Below are positions 8,188 to 16,048 of a DNA stretch of 60,682 bases, piece after piece (within the stretch, counting starts at the first letter, position 1; each line of letters starts with the position of its first letter). The stretch covers positions 1 through 60,682 of the forward strand of contig JAIEMB010000013.1 in the NCBI GenBank assembly GCA_019752515.1, in the 5' to 3' direction. Both the position numbers and the translations under genes were made by a program. This stretch comes from Alphaproteobacteria bacterium. GTDB taxonomy: Bacteria; Pseudomonadota; Alphaproteobacteria; UBA9655. The notes below the pieces were generated by a model. That model was not told the DNA's origin, made no database searches, and worked only from the letters and a program-made list of their open reading frames with translations.

Positions 8188-9466
8188 AGGGTGCTAAAAA
8201 TGTTACCTTCTGTGTTTCGATTTCTCTTTCTTGAGAAGAAGAATGATTAGTTACTGGCTGAGATACCTTCAATGCAATTAACCCAAACACACCACTTATA
8301 ATATAATAAAGGGCTGGGGCTTCATTTACTTCAAGGTCCTTCAATAACAATGTAGAGATAAAAGGGGCCGTTCCTCCAAGTATCCCTACTCCCATTGCAA
8401 AAGCTGTAGATATTCCTCGACACCTAAATGAAAGGGGAAATAATTTGAGCATGTAAGCATGCATAGGGGCTAAAAACAGCGCAGCAAGCAAGGCTAATCC
8501 AATTTCACCCTGATAATAAAAACCAGAGGACAATAAGTAGAAAAATGGATAGGAGAGAAAGATCGTTGCAAGGGTTCCCCACAACATCACTCGCTGATGA
8601 CCAAATTGATCGGATAGAAAGCCAAATAATGGGAGACAGAAGATATAGACCGCCAAGCCTACATTGGTAATCAAAGAAGCTTGAGAGATAGAAAGATGAA
8701 GTACGGAGGTCAAGTAAGAAGTAATATATCCAACTAGGGATAAGGAAAGAGTCCCTGCTAGCCAACCGATGCAAATTGTAACTGCAACATTTTTCCAATA
8801 GCGATAAAATCCTGTATAAGTACCTGTTTCTTCCTTCAACAGCTTGATGTTTTTTGATTCTGGTACGTAGTTTTTTCTTAGGTAGAACCCTACAATGCCA
8901 ATTAACGCACCTAAAAGAAAGGAAAACCTCCAAGACCAATTTGAATATTGTGGGAAGGCAATAACAATTGCGGCAACAATAGAAGCAAGAAAAAAGCCTA
9001 AAATTGAGGAAGCTACCATGACGCCACTGAATAAACCTCTATAATGAGAAGGTGTAGTCTCTAATAAGTAAATTGCGGCATTATTATACTCTCCTCCTGT
9101 GCAAAATCCTTGGAGGAGGCGGCATAAAATAAGTACTATGGGGGCTATAATTCCTATTTGGTCATAGGTGGGCAACACGCTTATTAAAGTTGTTGGAACT
9201 GCCATTAATAAAATTGTTCGACTGAGACATAACTTACGACCAAACGTGTCGCCTATATAGCCAAATACCATGGCTCCTATAGGCCTCATACAAAATCCAA
9301 TTGCAAAAACGCTAGCACTTGCAAGCAAAGAGGAAAGAGCATTATCGCACTGAAAATAAAGAGGTGTAATTATAACAGATAAAAATCCAAATAGCCCTAA
9401 ATCATAAAACTCAAGGAGATTTCCTATAAGGACAAGGATAGTGTTTTTATTCAATAATCTAAGCAT
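8162..9466 (-). CDS. MFS transporter, metabolite:H+ symporter (ProP-like) type
   Basis: 434 aa with about 12 hydrophobic segments. MHS-family marks are present: the N-terminal LEFYDLGLFGFLSV motif (TM1), MRPIGAMVFGYIGDTFGRK between TM2 and TM3, and the CRLLQGFCTGGEYNNAAIYL signature before TM5. Members such as ProP, KgtP and ShiA import osmolytes, dicarboxylates or shikimate with protons. The substrate here is unknown. It is convergent with the methyltransferase and divergent from the autoinducer-binding gene at 9590, sharing a 123-base region that contains an 18-base palindrome. Related to the carriers at 12160 and 14444, but closer spacing to those is lacking. Confidence 0.85.
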   Translation of the reverse strand: MLRLLNKNTILVLIGNLLEFYDLGLFGFLSVIITPLYFQCDNALSSLLASASVFAIGFCMRPIGAMVFGYIGDTFGRKLCLSRTILLMAVPTTLISVLPTYDQIGIIAPIVLILCRLLQGFCTGGEYNNAAIYLLETTPSHYRGLFSGVMVASSILGFFLASIVAAIVIAFPQYSNWSWRFSFLLGALIGIVGFYLRKNYVPESKNIKLLKEETGTYTGFYRYWKNVAVTICIGWLAGTLSLSLVGYITSYLTSVLHLSISQASLITNVGLAVYIFCLPLFGFLSDQFGHQRVMLWGTLATIFLSYPFFYLLSSGFYYQGEIGLALLAALFLAPMHAYMLKLFPLSFRCRGISTAFAMGVGILGGTAPFISTLLLKDLEVNEAPALYYIISGVFGLIALKVSQPVTNHSSSQEREIETQKVTFLAPFKKKLRAS

Positions 9467-9527
9467 TCTTTTTTATACCAAACGATCTCATTCAAAAAAA
9501 GATCTATTAATTAAAAAATTAAAAACC

Positions 9528-9545
9528 TTGACGAGCCCTCGTCAA
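9528..9545. promoter_or_regulatory. Palindromic operator candidate overlapping a -35-like box
   Basis: Sequence TTGACGAGCCCTCGTCAA: perfect 8-base arms with a 2-base spacer. Its first six bases, TTGACG, match a -35 box, with AAGAAT 17 bases later as a possible -10 for the gene at 9590. Size and symmetry resemble lux-type boxes or dimeric repressor operators. It lies between divergent genes, so a bound protein could control both. There is no T-tract, which argues against a terminator. Confidence 0.45.
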
Positions 9546-9589
9546 ATTATAAGAATAAATTAATACTAAATAATAGGGAGGCAATATAA

Positions 9590-10093
9590 ATGGCGGGGAA
9601 AATTTTAACCTCACTTCCATTAGATATAGAAGAGAATCTTTTGATTTTAACAAACGAGTTGCGGAAAATAGGCATCACTCATATAGGCCATGGTCTTATT
9701 GTAAAAGGCTTAAAACCTACTGCTTTTTTCTCCTGTAAAGATTGGGCCAAAAGATATGATGATGAGGATCTTGTTAGCAGAGACCCTGTGAGGGCGTGTG
9801 CACTCAAAACAAGTTTTAAAGTAGTACCTTGGGAGTATATTCCTTCTAGAAAAGAGCAAAAAATTGTTCTAGAGGAGAGAAAACGTGAATTCTTTGCAAA
9901 GAATGGAGTGTTAATTTCTATAAAACATAAGCAGCTTCATGAAACCTTGGTCTTTGGGACGGATTCTAATAAAAGAAATATAGAGGACTTTTTTAGCAAA
10001 AACTCAGAGACTCTTATTAACCATCTCATAATGTTTAGAAAAGAACATCTGCGCTACTACTCTAATAATTACGGCGCCGGTGCCAAACAATAG
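9590..10093 (+). CDS. LuxR-type autoinducer-binding domain protein without HTH
   Basis: 167 aa that match only the N-terminal autoinducer-binding half of LuxR/TraR regulators (normally about 235-250 aa with a C-terminal GerE HTH). The ligand-pocket residues of TraR are kept at nearly the same spacing: W52 and Y56 (WAKRY), D65-P66 (SRDPV) and W81 (VVPWEYI), plus G106 in AKNGVLIS. The frame then stops with no DNA-binding domain, and none is found downstream in another frame because a convergent gene occupies the space. The ATG follows GGGAGG with an 8-base gap. It could bind an acyl-homoserine lactone and act as a partner or antagonist of another LuxR protein, or it could be a truncation. Confidence 0.7.
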   Translation: MAGKILTSLPLDIEENLLILTNELRKIGITHIGHGLIVKGLKPTAFFSCKDWAKRYDDEDLVSRDPVRACALKTSFKVVPWEYIPSRKEQKIVLEERKREFFAKNGVLISIKHKQLHETLVFGTDSNKRNIEDFFSKNSETLINHLIMFRKEHLRYYSNNYGAGAKQ

Positions 10094-10712
10094 GCGCAAC
10101 CCTCTTCACTATCTGGTCAAATAAAATAGCTGGTGACTCTTTTGTAAAGGGATTCACGCATGCTAACGTATAATGTTCCTTTTTGTTTCCTTTGAGGAAT
10201 CTGCGTATAAGTTGTTCATTATCCTTAGTTATGACGATGCAGTCTTTACCCAAAGCATCCTTTAAATTGTGAAAAAAGATTCCACCAACATAGTCTCCCA
10301 CAGAATAAAAGGGTTCCATACCATTATCTAAAACGCAGCTTACCACACTATTAGGAGACAATTCTTGAAAGAAGGCTGCTTCCTTCATTATTTTTAATTC
10401 AGGAGATAAAGAGGATAGAATTGAGTTACTCTCTTCTTCTATAATGGATGCGCTCGTTTCTTTTCTTAGGGGTTGAGCCCCATCTCCTTCAAGAAGCCAT
10501 TTTGCTGTACAGGGGTATCCTTCTTGTCTGACGCCACTTGCGATCCTTTCTGCCGTCTTTTCATTCAGGGTTCTCTCTCCTTTTTCAATAGCATATAGAT
10601 GAGAGAAAGAAATTTTGTATTTTTTCCCAAAGGCAGGTAGTTTCATACCACATAAGGTAATAGCTATTCTTACTCTTTTACCATGAATTTTATTTTCTTT
10701 ATTTTTAATCAT
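10062..10712 (-). CDS. XRE-family repressor with S24/LexA-like C-terminal domain
   Basis: 216 aa. The N-terminal part (about 10-75) is an atypical XRE HTH (KYKISFSHLYAIEKGERTLNEKTAERIASG). The C-terminal part resembles the peptidase S24 domain of phage repressors (VVSCVLDNGMEPFYSVGDYVGG). In LexA/CI the nucleophile is the Ser of the D/N-S-M-E/Q-P motif; here it is G131, so RecA-stimulated self-cleavage is unlikely. The domain may instead dimerise or sense a ligand. The 3' end overlaps the autoinducer-binding gene by 32 bases, convergently. It is probably a regulator left from a phage or integrative element, or a regulator of the neighbouring genes. Confidence 0.7.
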   Translation of the reverse strand: MIKNKENKIHGKRVRIAITLCGMKLPAFGKKYKISFSHLYAIEKGERTLNEKTAERIASGVRQEGYPCTAKWLLEGDGAQPLRKETSASIIEEESNSILSSLSPELKIMKEAAFFQELSPNSVVSCVLDNGMEPFYSVGDYVGGIFFHNLKDALGKDCIVITKDNEQLIRRFLKGNKKEHYTLACVNPFTKESPAILFDQIVKRVAPIVWHRRRNY

Positions 10713-10908
10713 ATGTAATATTATATGTTTTTTAACTGCTATTTTTATAATTAAACAAAATTTTTTGCAAGATTCTTTCTTGAATTAAATGATAAATTGA
10801 TAGAGGAAGAATGTCTATATACAGCTTAATTTAAGGCCCGAATTTTTTCTGTAAAAAATATTGCTATTTTTAAAAAAGAAATATATTGTTCTTTTTAAAG
10901 GATTCGCT

Positions 10909-11053
10909 TCTAAGCTTATTGATCAGAATAGGAGAAAACTTCTTCTGAGCTTAGAGACAACAGAGTGATATGAAAAACTTCTCATGGAAGCATGAGAAAG
11001 AGTAGAGTGTTTTCCTCCCAGCACTCTACTTAATTTCTTCAAAGTATGAAGAA
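10909..11053. ncRNA. Candidate structured RNA: four consecutive stem-loops
   Basis: In the 481-base gap before the LysR gene four perfect or near-perfect hairpins follow one another: TCTAAGCT/AGCTTAGA (10909-10955), TTCTCATG/CATGAGAA with a GAAG loop (10979-10998), AGTAGAGTG/CACTCTACT (11001-11030) and TTCTTCA/TGAAGAA (11035-11053). There is no open frame. This density of stems in AT-rich DNA is unusual and suggests a small RNA or a structured leader. No known riboswitch motif is recognised, and the transcribed strand is uncertain. Confidence 0.35.
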
Positions 11054-11193
11054 ACATTTAAGAGTTAAATCAAGCTCATAGATATAGATAGTTTAAAAGA
11101 TAATTCGGAGCCACATAAACTAAATATTTTTTCTAAAACAAATAAGATAAGAATATACAAAACACTATATAACCTGGTAAATATTTAAACATC

Positions 11194-12096
11194 ATGGATT
11201 GGAACAAGTTAAAGATATTTTACTATGTTGCTAAGCACGAAAACATATCGGCTGCAGCTAAAGAAATTCATACGAGTCAATCATCTTTAAGTCGCCATAT
11301 TATTCACTTAGAGGAACGCTTAAAGCTTAAACTATTTGAGCGCAAAAGCACTGGTCTTCGTCTTACAAAAAAAGGAAAGATCCTTTATGAGACCGTTCAG
11401 AATATTGTGGAAGAACTCGATACAACTCAACATTTTTTAAGAGAAACTCCTTCCGATATCCATGGAATTCTTAAAATCGAAGCCACAAATTCCCTTGTGA
11501 ATTCATGGCTTGTAAATTATGTAGGTGAGTTTAATACGCGTTTTCCTGAAATTAATCTTCAAATTATTGGAGATGACCACTTTCTCCCTCCAGATAAATC
11601 CCACATAGAAGTCCGTCTACGGCCTTTTATGCATCACACACAAGAAGATTTGATCCAGGAACATTTGATGACATGGCAGCAGAAATTATATGCTCACCCT
11701 TCTTACATCTCTAACTTCGGCTTTCCCAAAGATGTTAAAGAATTAGAGAATCACCGTTTACTTTCTTTTGGCGAAGATGCTGATATTGCAAAACCTTATG
11801 ATGAAGTTAATTGGTTATTAAGATTATCTTCAACCCCTACTAAACCTTATCTCTGTATCAATTCATCTTATGGGTTATTTTTAGCCGCTGAGGCCGGGCT
11901 AGGGATTGTATCCCTTTCGCAAGAATCACCTTTACTTCGTACCTCAAAGCTCATGCCTATTTTGCCTGAAGTTGTAGGCCCTAGAATAGATATTTATTAT
12001 ATCTATCCTAAAGCCTTCCGTAATTTTAAACGCATTAGCGTTTTTAAAGAATTTTTAAAGGAAGTCATTAAAAGAGATCATCGACCACCGTTATAG
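11194..12096 (+). CDS. LysR-family transcriptional regulator
   Basis: 300 aa, the standard LTTR length. The N-terminal winged HTH is clear (LKIFYYVAKHENISAAAKEI, then TSQSSLSRHIIHLEERL and LFERKSTGLRLTKKGK), followed by a periplasmic-binding-type effector domain from about residue 90. LTTRs bind DNA as tetramers and respond to a metabolite of the pathway they control. The MFS carrier at 12160 follows in the same direction after 63 bases, so the regulator and carrier may be co-transcribed, and the carrier is the best candidate target. The ligand is unknown. Confidence 0.88.
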   Translation: MDWNKLKIFYYVAKHENISAAAKEIHTSQSSLSRHIIHLEERLKLKLFERKSTGLRLTKKGKILYETVQNIVEELDTTQHFLRETPSDIHGILKIEATNSLVNSWLVNYVGEFNTRFPEINLQIIGDDHFLPPDKSHIEVRLRPFMHHTQEDLIQEHLMTWQQKLYAHPSYISNFGFPKDVKELENHRLLSFGEDADIAKPYDEVNWLLRLSSTPTKPYLCINSSYGLFLAAEAGLGIVSLSQESPLLRTSKLMPILPEVVGPRIDIYYIYPKAFRNFKRISVFKEFLKEVIKRDHRPPL

Positions 12097-12159
12097 TATT
12101 TTCTTTTTTCTATTTTGAGTAAAACTTTCGTATTAACAAAAACAATGAAAGAGGCTTTT

Positions 12160-13461
12160 ATGAAGAAAAAATGGGCAATAGGCACAGCTATGATAGGGCA
12201 TGCGTTAGAGCACTATGACGTCACTCTTTATGGTTTTTTTGCAGCTATGCTTGCTCCTATTTTCTTTCCGAGCGAACATTATATTGTTAGCCTCATTGCA
12301 AGCTGGGGAGCTTTTGCTTTAGGGTTTCTTATGCGACCTCTAGGAGGGCTTGTTTTTGGTCATTTAGGGGATCTTTTAGGCAGAAAACAGTCTCTTCTTA
12401 CATCCATTTTAGTTGCTTCTTTTCCAACTTTAATCATTGGCTTTCTTCCAACCTATGCGACTATAGGCATTCTTGCCCCCCTTGTTCTCATGGCATGTCG
12501 CTTAGTCCAAGGGTTTAGCGTGGGAGGGGAGTACAGTGGTGCAGCCATATTTGTGTCAGAACATTCTGAGCAAAATAGACCAGGTTTTACAGGAAGTTTT
12601 CTTTGTGCGACAGGTTTTGGAGGAGCATTGCTAGGAACATTAGTTGGCGCTTTTTCAACTCTTTCCTTAATGCCAGAGTGGGGATGGAGAATTCCCTTTA
12701 TCATAGGTGGTATTGTTGGCTTAGGAAGTTACTTTCTAAGAAGGAGGCTTCCTGAAACACCCGATTTCAAAAAAGAATCCAAGTTTATAAAGAAAGGCTC
12801 AATTCCTCTTTTAGAGGTCTACAAGAAACATCCAAGGAATGCTATATGCGTTATAGCTATGGGAGCAAACGGATTAATTCCTCTTTATCTTGGGTCTCTT
12901 TATCTTAATCCTATCCTAACTCAGGATTTTGGGCTTTCAGTTGCCTCAATGATGCTTGTAAATAGTTGTTTTCTCTTTACCTGGACAGTTTTACTTCCCA
13001 TTTTTGGGCACTATGCAGATAAAATCGGACTTTCAACTTTGATGGTTATATCTTCCTCTCTAACGTTTGTTCTTGCATTTCCCCTTTTCAGCTTCATTGC
13101 TGAAACGCAATCTTTAATACATATCTTTATTTTTCAGGGGACCTTAAGCTTTTTGGGCGCTGCTTTTGTATCTGCTCTGCCAGGCTTTCTTCCTTCTCTC
13201 TTTTCTCCTTTAGAACGCTACAGTGGAGTTGCCTTTAATTATACCCTTGGCCAAGCCCTATTTGGAGGAACAGCTCCTCTCATTGCCACAACTCTCGTTA
13301 CGTGGACAGGAGACCCTAAAGCTCCTGCTTTTTACCTCATGCTTAGTGGGCTTTGTGGACTCCTCGCCTCCTTATTTGCAAAGCCTATCTCTCAAGAAGC
13401 TTTTTCCCACTCCTTTTTTTCAAGAATTCCTTTTATGATAAAGGGTAAACTCACATCGTAA
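12160..13461 (+). CDS. MFS transporter, MHS (ProP-like) type
   Basis: About 433 aa from the ATG at 12160, which has AAAGAGG five bases upstream. An earlier TTG at 12115 adds 15 residues without a ribosome site, so I prefer 12160. MHS motifs: HALEHYDVTLYGFFAAML (TM1), RPLGGLVFGHLGDLLGRK, and CRLVQGFSVGGEYSGAAIF. It is a proton-coupled importer of an unknown osmolyte or organic acid. It shares the AAIFVSEH and TGSFLCATGF segments with the carrier at 14444-15739, so the two are recent paralogues, sitting either side of an esterase. Its 3' end overlaps the convergent esterase gene by 70 bases. Confidence 0.88.
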   Translation: MKKKWAIGTAMIGHALEHYDVTLYGFFAAMLAPIFFPSEHYIVSLIASWGAFALGFLMRPLGGLVFGHLGDLLGRKQSLLTSILVASFPTLIIGFLPTYATIGILAPLVLMACRLVQGFSVGGEYSGAAIFVSEHSEQNRPGFTGSFLCATGFGGALLGTLVGAFSTLSLMPEWGWRIPFIIGGIVGLGSYFLRRRLPETPDFKKESKFIKKGSIPLLEVYKKHPRNAICVIAMGANGLIPLYLGSLYLNPILTQDFGLSVASMMLVNSCFLFTWTVLLPIFGHYADKIGLSTLMVISSSLTFVLAFPLFSFIAETQSLIHIFIFQGTLSFLGAAFVSALPGFLPSLFSPLERYSGVAFNYTLGQALFGGTAPLIATTLVTWTGDPKAPAFYLMLSGLCGLLASLFAKPISQEAFSHSFFSRIPFMIKGKLTS

Positions 13462-14414
13462 CGGTATTCTATATCTGTGTGGGTATCTGGAAATTCTTCA
13501 AAGTAATGAGAAACTTGATGGTCAGCCAAGGTTTTATGGAGAATGCGTGCTCCAAATTGAAGATGATATTGATCATAACTCCCACAATCAATATAGAGGG
13601 CTTTTAAAGAAGAGAGGTTCTTCATTCTTTCTTGAGAAGGAAAAGCAGGATCGCAAGCGAGCCAATTTTTCCAATGTTCTTCAATCCATTGACCCGTGTA
13701 AAGATCGAAAGGAAGTCGAATACCTAGAAAACAAGAAGAATCCGGATCGTAAGCTGCACAAAAAGATAAGAACATTAACGTCACAAACTCTTCATAGGTG
13801 AGTTTATAGACACTTTCCGTGTGTCTTATAAAATGTACTACATCACAGCCATGACGATGAAGCTCAATAGAAATCGTAGAAATATACCCGCCGACGAGCC
13901 AAGGAAATCCCATACCGCCTGAGTGAGAGGCTACAGCAGACCACACATCTGGTCTTGTCATTCCGTGGGTAAGGGCCCCAAATCCACCTGAAGATTTTCC
14001 AAAACAGCCTCTATACCCAGGCCCCCCTGCAGGATAATGGTTCTCAACAAAAGGGAGAACCTCTTCAATCAAAAAATCTTGGTAGGCTCCTACAACTTGA
14101 CTATTGATATATTGATTCCCTCTTAAACGGGTAAAACAATCAGGAAAAACAACAACACAAGGAGGCATTTTTTCTTCAAGGATCAACCTGTCTAGCCGTT
14201 GTGCTAAGTTCTCTTTTCCTGGCTGAAAGGAAATCAAGCCTAGGCCAGAATTGTTGTAAGGAGCTAAAGCCATTAAAAGAGGATAGTGATAAGCTTTATT
14301 ATAATTAGGGGGTAAGTAAACAACAAGAGTTCGATCTATGGAATCCCCTAGCATATTATTTCTAAGTGTTTGTGCTTGAATTTGATGATAAATAAGGTGG
14401 GGTTGACTTTTCAT
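13392..14414 (-). CDS. Putative esterase of the esterase D/enterochelin esterase-like fold
   Basis: 340 aa with an alpha/beta-hydrolase core of the PF00756 type. The nucleophile elbow is GKSSGGFGALTHGM. The likely acid is in YIDCGSYDQYHLQFG, and the likely His is in FPDTHTDIEYRYD near the C-terminus. It has no signal peptide, so it is probably cytosolic. Family members hydrolyse esters such as S-formylglutathione or siderophore lactones. The position between two closely related MHS carriers suggests it processes an imported ester, but the substrate cannot be deduced. It lies 29 bases downstream of the leftward carrier gene, so the two likely form an operon. Confidence 0.8.
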   Translation of the reverse strand: MKSQPHLIYHQIQAQTLRNNMLGDSIDRTLVVYLPPNYNKAYHYPLLMALAPYNNSGLGLISFQPGKENLAQRLDRLILEEKMPPCVVVFPDCFTRLRGNQYINSQVVGAYQDFLIEEVLPFVENHYPAGGPGYRGCFGKSSGGFGALTHGMTRPDVWSAVASHSGGMGFPWLVGGYISTISIELHRHGCDVVHFIRHTESVYKLTYEEFVTLMFLSFCAAYDPDSSCFLGIRLPFDLYTGQWIEEHWKNWLACDPAFPSQERMKNLSSLKALYIDCGSYDQYHLQFGARILHKTLADHQVSHYFEEFPDTHTDIEYRYDVSLPFIIKGILEKKEWEKAS

Positions 14415-14443
14415 AAAAACTCCAAAAGTTTAGTGAATGAAAA

Positions 14444-15739
14444 CTAAGCTGCTAGTGTAGGTTGTGGCATATCAATATATGTTTCTTTCCTTTGTTGTTT
14501 GCCGTTCAATAAGACTCCAGCTCCATTTACAGCTAACCACCCAATTAAGCTTGTTAAAATAAGATAAAAAGCTGGGGATTTAAAGTCTCCTGTCCAATTG
14601 ACTAAGGCTGTAGCTATCAACGGTGTCATACCACTAAACAGGGCCTGTCCTAAACTAAAGCTGAAAGCTGTACCGCTTACTCGCTCTTCCACAGGAAAAA
14701 GCTGGGGCATAAGTCCAGGCGCTGCCCCCATAAAGCCTACACCTGCTAGACTAATCATAAGCTGAACAAATAAAATTGTAGAAAAAGAAAAATAATTCTC
14801 TAATAAGAAGAAGAGAGGATAAATAAGCCCTATAACTGCAAGAGACGAATAAGACATGAGCTTAATGGCTCCTATTCGATCTGATAAAAATCCTGCCATT
14901 GGGAGGAGCCCCATCCAAAGAACCACAACTGCAGTATTCACCAAAAGAGCCTCTGACGAAGAAAACTTCAGCTCAGTCGTCAAAAGAATCTGCATGTAGA
15001 TGGAAGCCATATAAAAAGGAATTTGTACACTTGATCCCAGGGCTGTTGCACACAGTAAATTGAGTTTCCTTTGTTGGAATACCTCTTTTAGTGGAAAGTG
15101 AGAGGTTCTCCTTTTCTTTTTCAATTGAGAGAAAGGAGTGGTTTCCTGGATCCCCTTACGAAGGAAGTAAATTACTAAACCAAAGATCCCCCCTATTAAA
15201 AAAGGAATTCTCCAGCCCCAAGCGGGCATGAAAGGTGCTGTACACAAAGCTCCTATTCCTGATCCTACGATCGCGCCTAGAAAAGCTGTTGCACACAAAA
15301 TACTTCCCGCAAAACCAGTTTTTTTTCTTTGAACTTGCTCTGAAATAAAAACGGCAGCACCCCCATATTCCCCTCCTACACAAACTCCTTGAAGAAGGCG
15401 GCACAGGATGATTAGGAGAGGAGCAAGGATTCCTATTTCTTCATAGGTGGGAGTAAGGCCAATCACAACCGTTGGGAAAGTAACAAGAAAGATGGCAATC
15501 ACAAGAGCATTTTTTCGTCCATACTTATCCCCTATATAACCAAAAAGAATCCCTCCTAAGGGACGCATAAGAAACCCAGCCGCAAAAGCTCCAAGGCTTG
15601 CCATTAAAGAAATTGTTGGGTTTGTAGAAGGAAAAAAAAGAGGGGCCAAAAGAGAAGAAAAAAAGCCATATAAAGTAATATCGTAAAATTCTAAAGCTGT
15701 GCCTGCCATAGCTGCAAATACGGTTGCTGTTTTTTTCAT
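14444..15739 (-). CDS. MFS transporter, MHS (ProP-like) type
   Basis: About 431 aa from the ATG at 15739, which has GGGAG five bases before it; an upstream in-frame ATG at 15751 has no ribosome site. Motifs: GTALEFYDITLYGFFSSLL, RPLGGILFGYIGDKYGRK, and CRLLQGVCVGGEYGGAAVF. About 12 TM segments. It is a close paralogue of the carrier at 12160 and is followed by the esterase gene after 29 bases in the same direction, so uptake and hydrolysis may be linked. A small gene with its own ribosome site ends 26 bases upstream of the chosen start. Confidence 0.88.
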   Translation of the reverse strand: MKKTATVFAAMAGTALEFYDITLYGFFSSLLAPLFFPSTNPTISLMASLGAFAAGFLMRPLGGILFGYIGDKYGRKNALVIAIFLVTFPTVVIGLTPTYEEIGILAPLLIILCRLLQGVCVGGEYGGAAVFISEQVQRKKTGFAGSILCATAFLGAIVGSGIGALCTAPFMPAWGWRIPFLIGGIFGLVIYFLRKGIQETTPFSQLKKKRRTSHFPLKEVFQQRKLNLLCATALGSSVQIPFYMASIYMQILLTTELKFSSSEALLVNTAVVVLWMGLLPMAGFLSDRIGAIKLMSYSSLAVIGLIYPLFFLLENYFSFSTILFVQLMISLAGVGFMGAAPGLMPQLFPVEERVSGTAFSFSLGQALFSGMTPLIATALVNWTGDFKSPAFYLILTSLIGWLAVNGAGVLLNGKQQRKETYIDMPQPTLAA

Positions 15740-15765
15740 ACATTCTCCCATAAATAAAAAAGGTT

Positions 15766-15897
15766 CTAAGAAGGACTTGTGGTGGAAAGGATAGGAAATA
15801 TTGCTTGTTCACAATCTACCTTTTTATCTTTTCTTCTTTCCTCAAGGCGAATGTGAAAAAGATTAAAATACTGTATTCTCTTTAATGAAGTTTGCAT
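15766..15897 (-). CDS. Small 43-aa protein upstream of the MFS gene
   Basis: A 43-residue frame begins MQTSLKRIQYFNLF and ends ILSTTSPS. The ATG is preceded by AGGAG at a good distance. It ends just upstream of the carrier gene in the same direction, so it could be a leader peptide or a small operon member. The composition (basic, then Cys and hydrophobic residues) matches no family I know. Support is only the ribosome site and position. Confidence 0.35.
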   Translation of the reverse strand: MQTSLKRIQYFNLFHIRLEERRKDKKVDCEQAIFPILSTTSPS

Positions 15898-16048
15898 ATG
15901 AAGTCTCCTGAACTTTTTCGATACCCTTATTCCTAAAAGAGAAAACGTGTATGCTTAATTGATTCTTCAAAACCTTTACTTAAACAATTAACATAAATGA
16001 GTTATATATTTTATTCAATTAATTTTTTTATAGATTTAGAATATTCTT

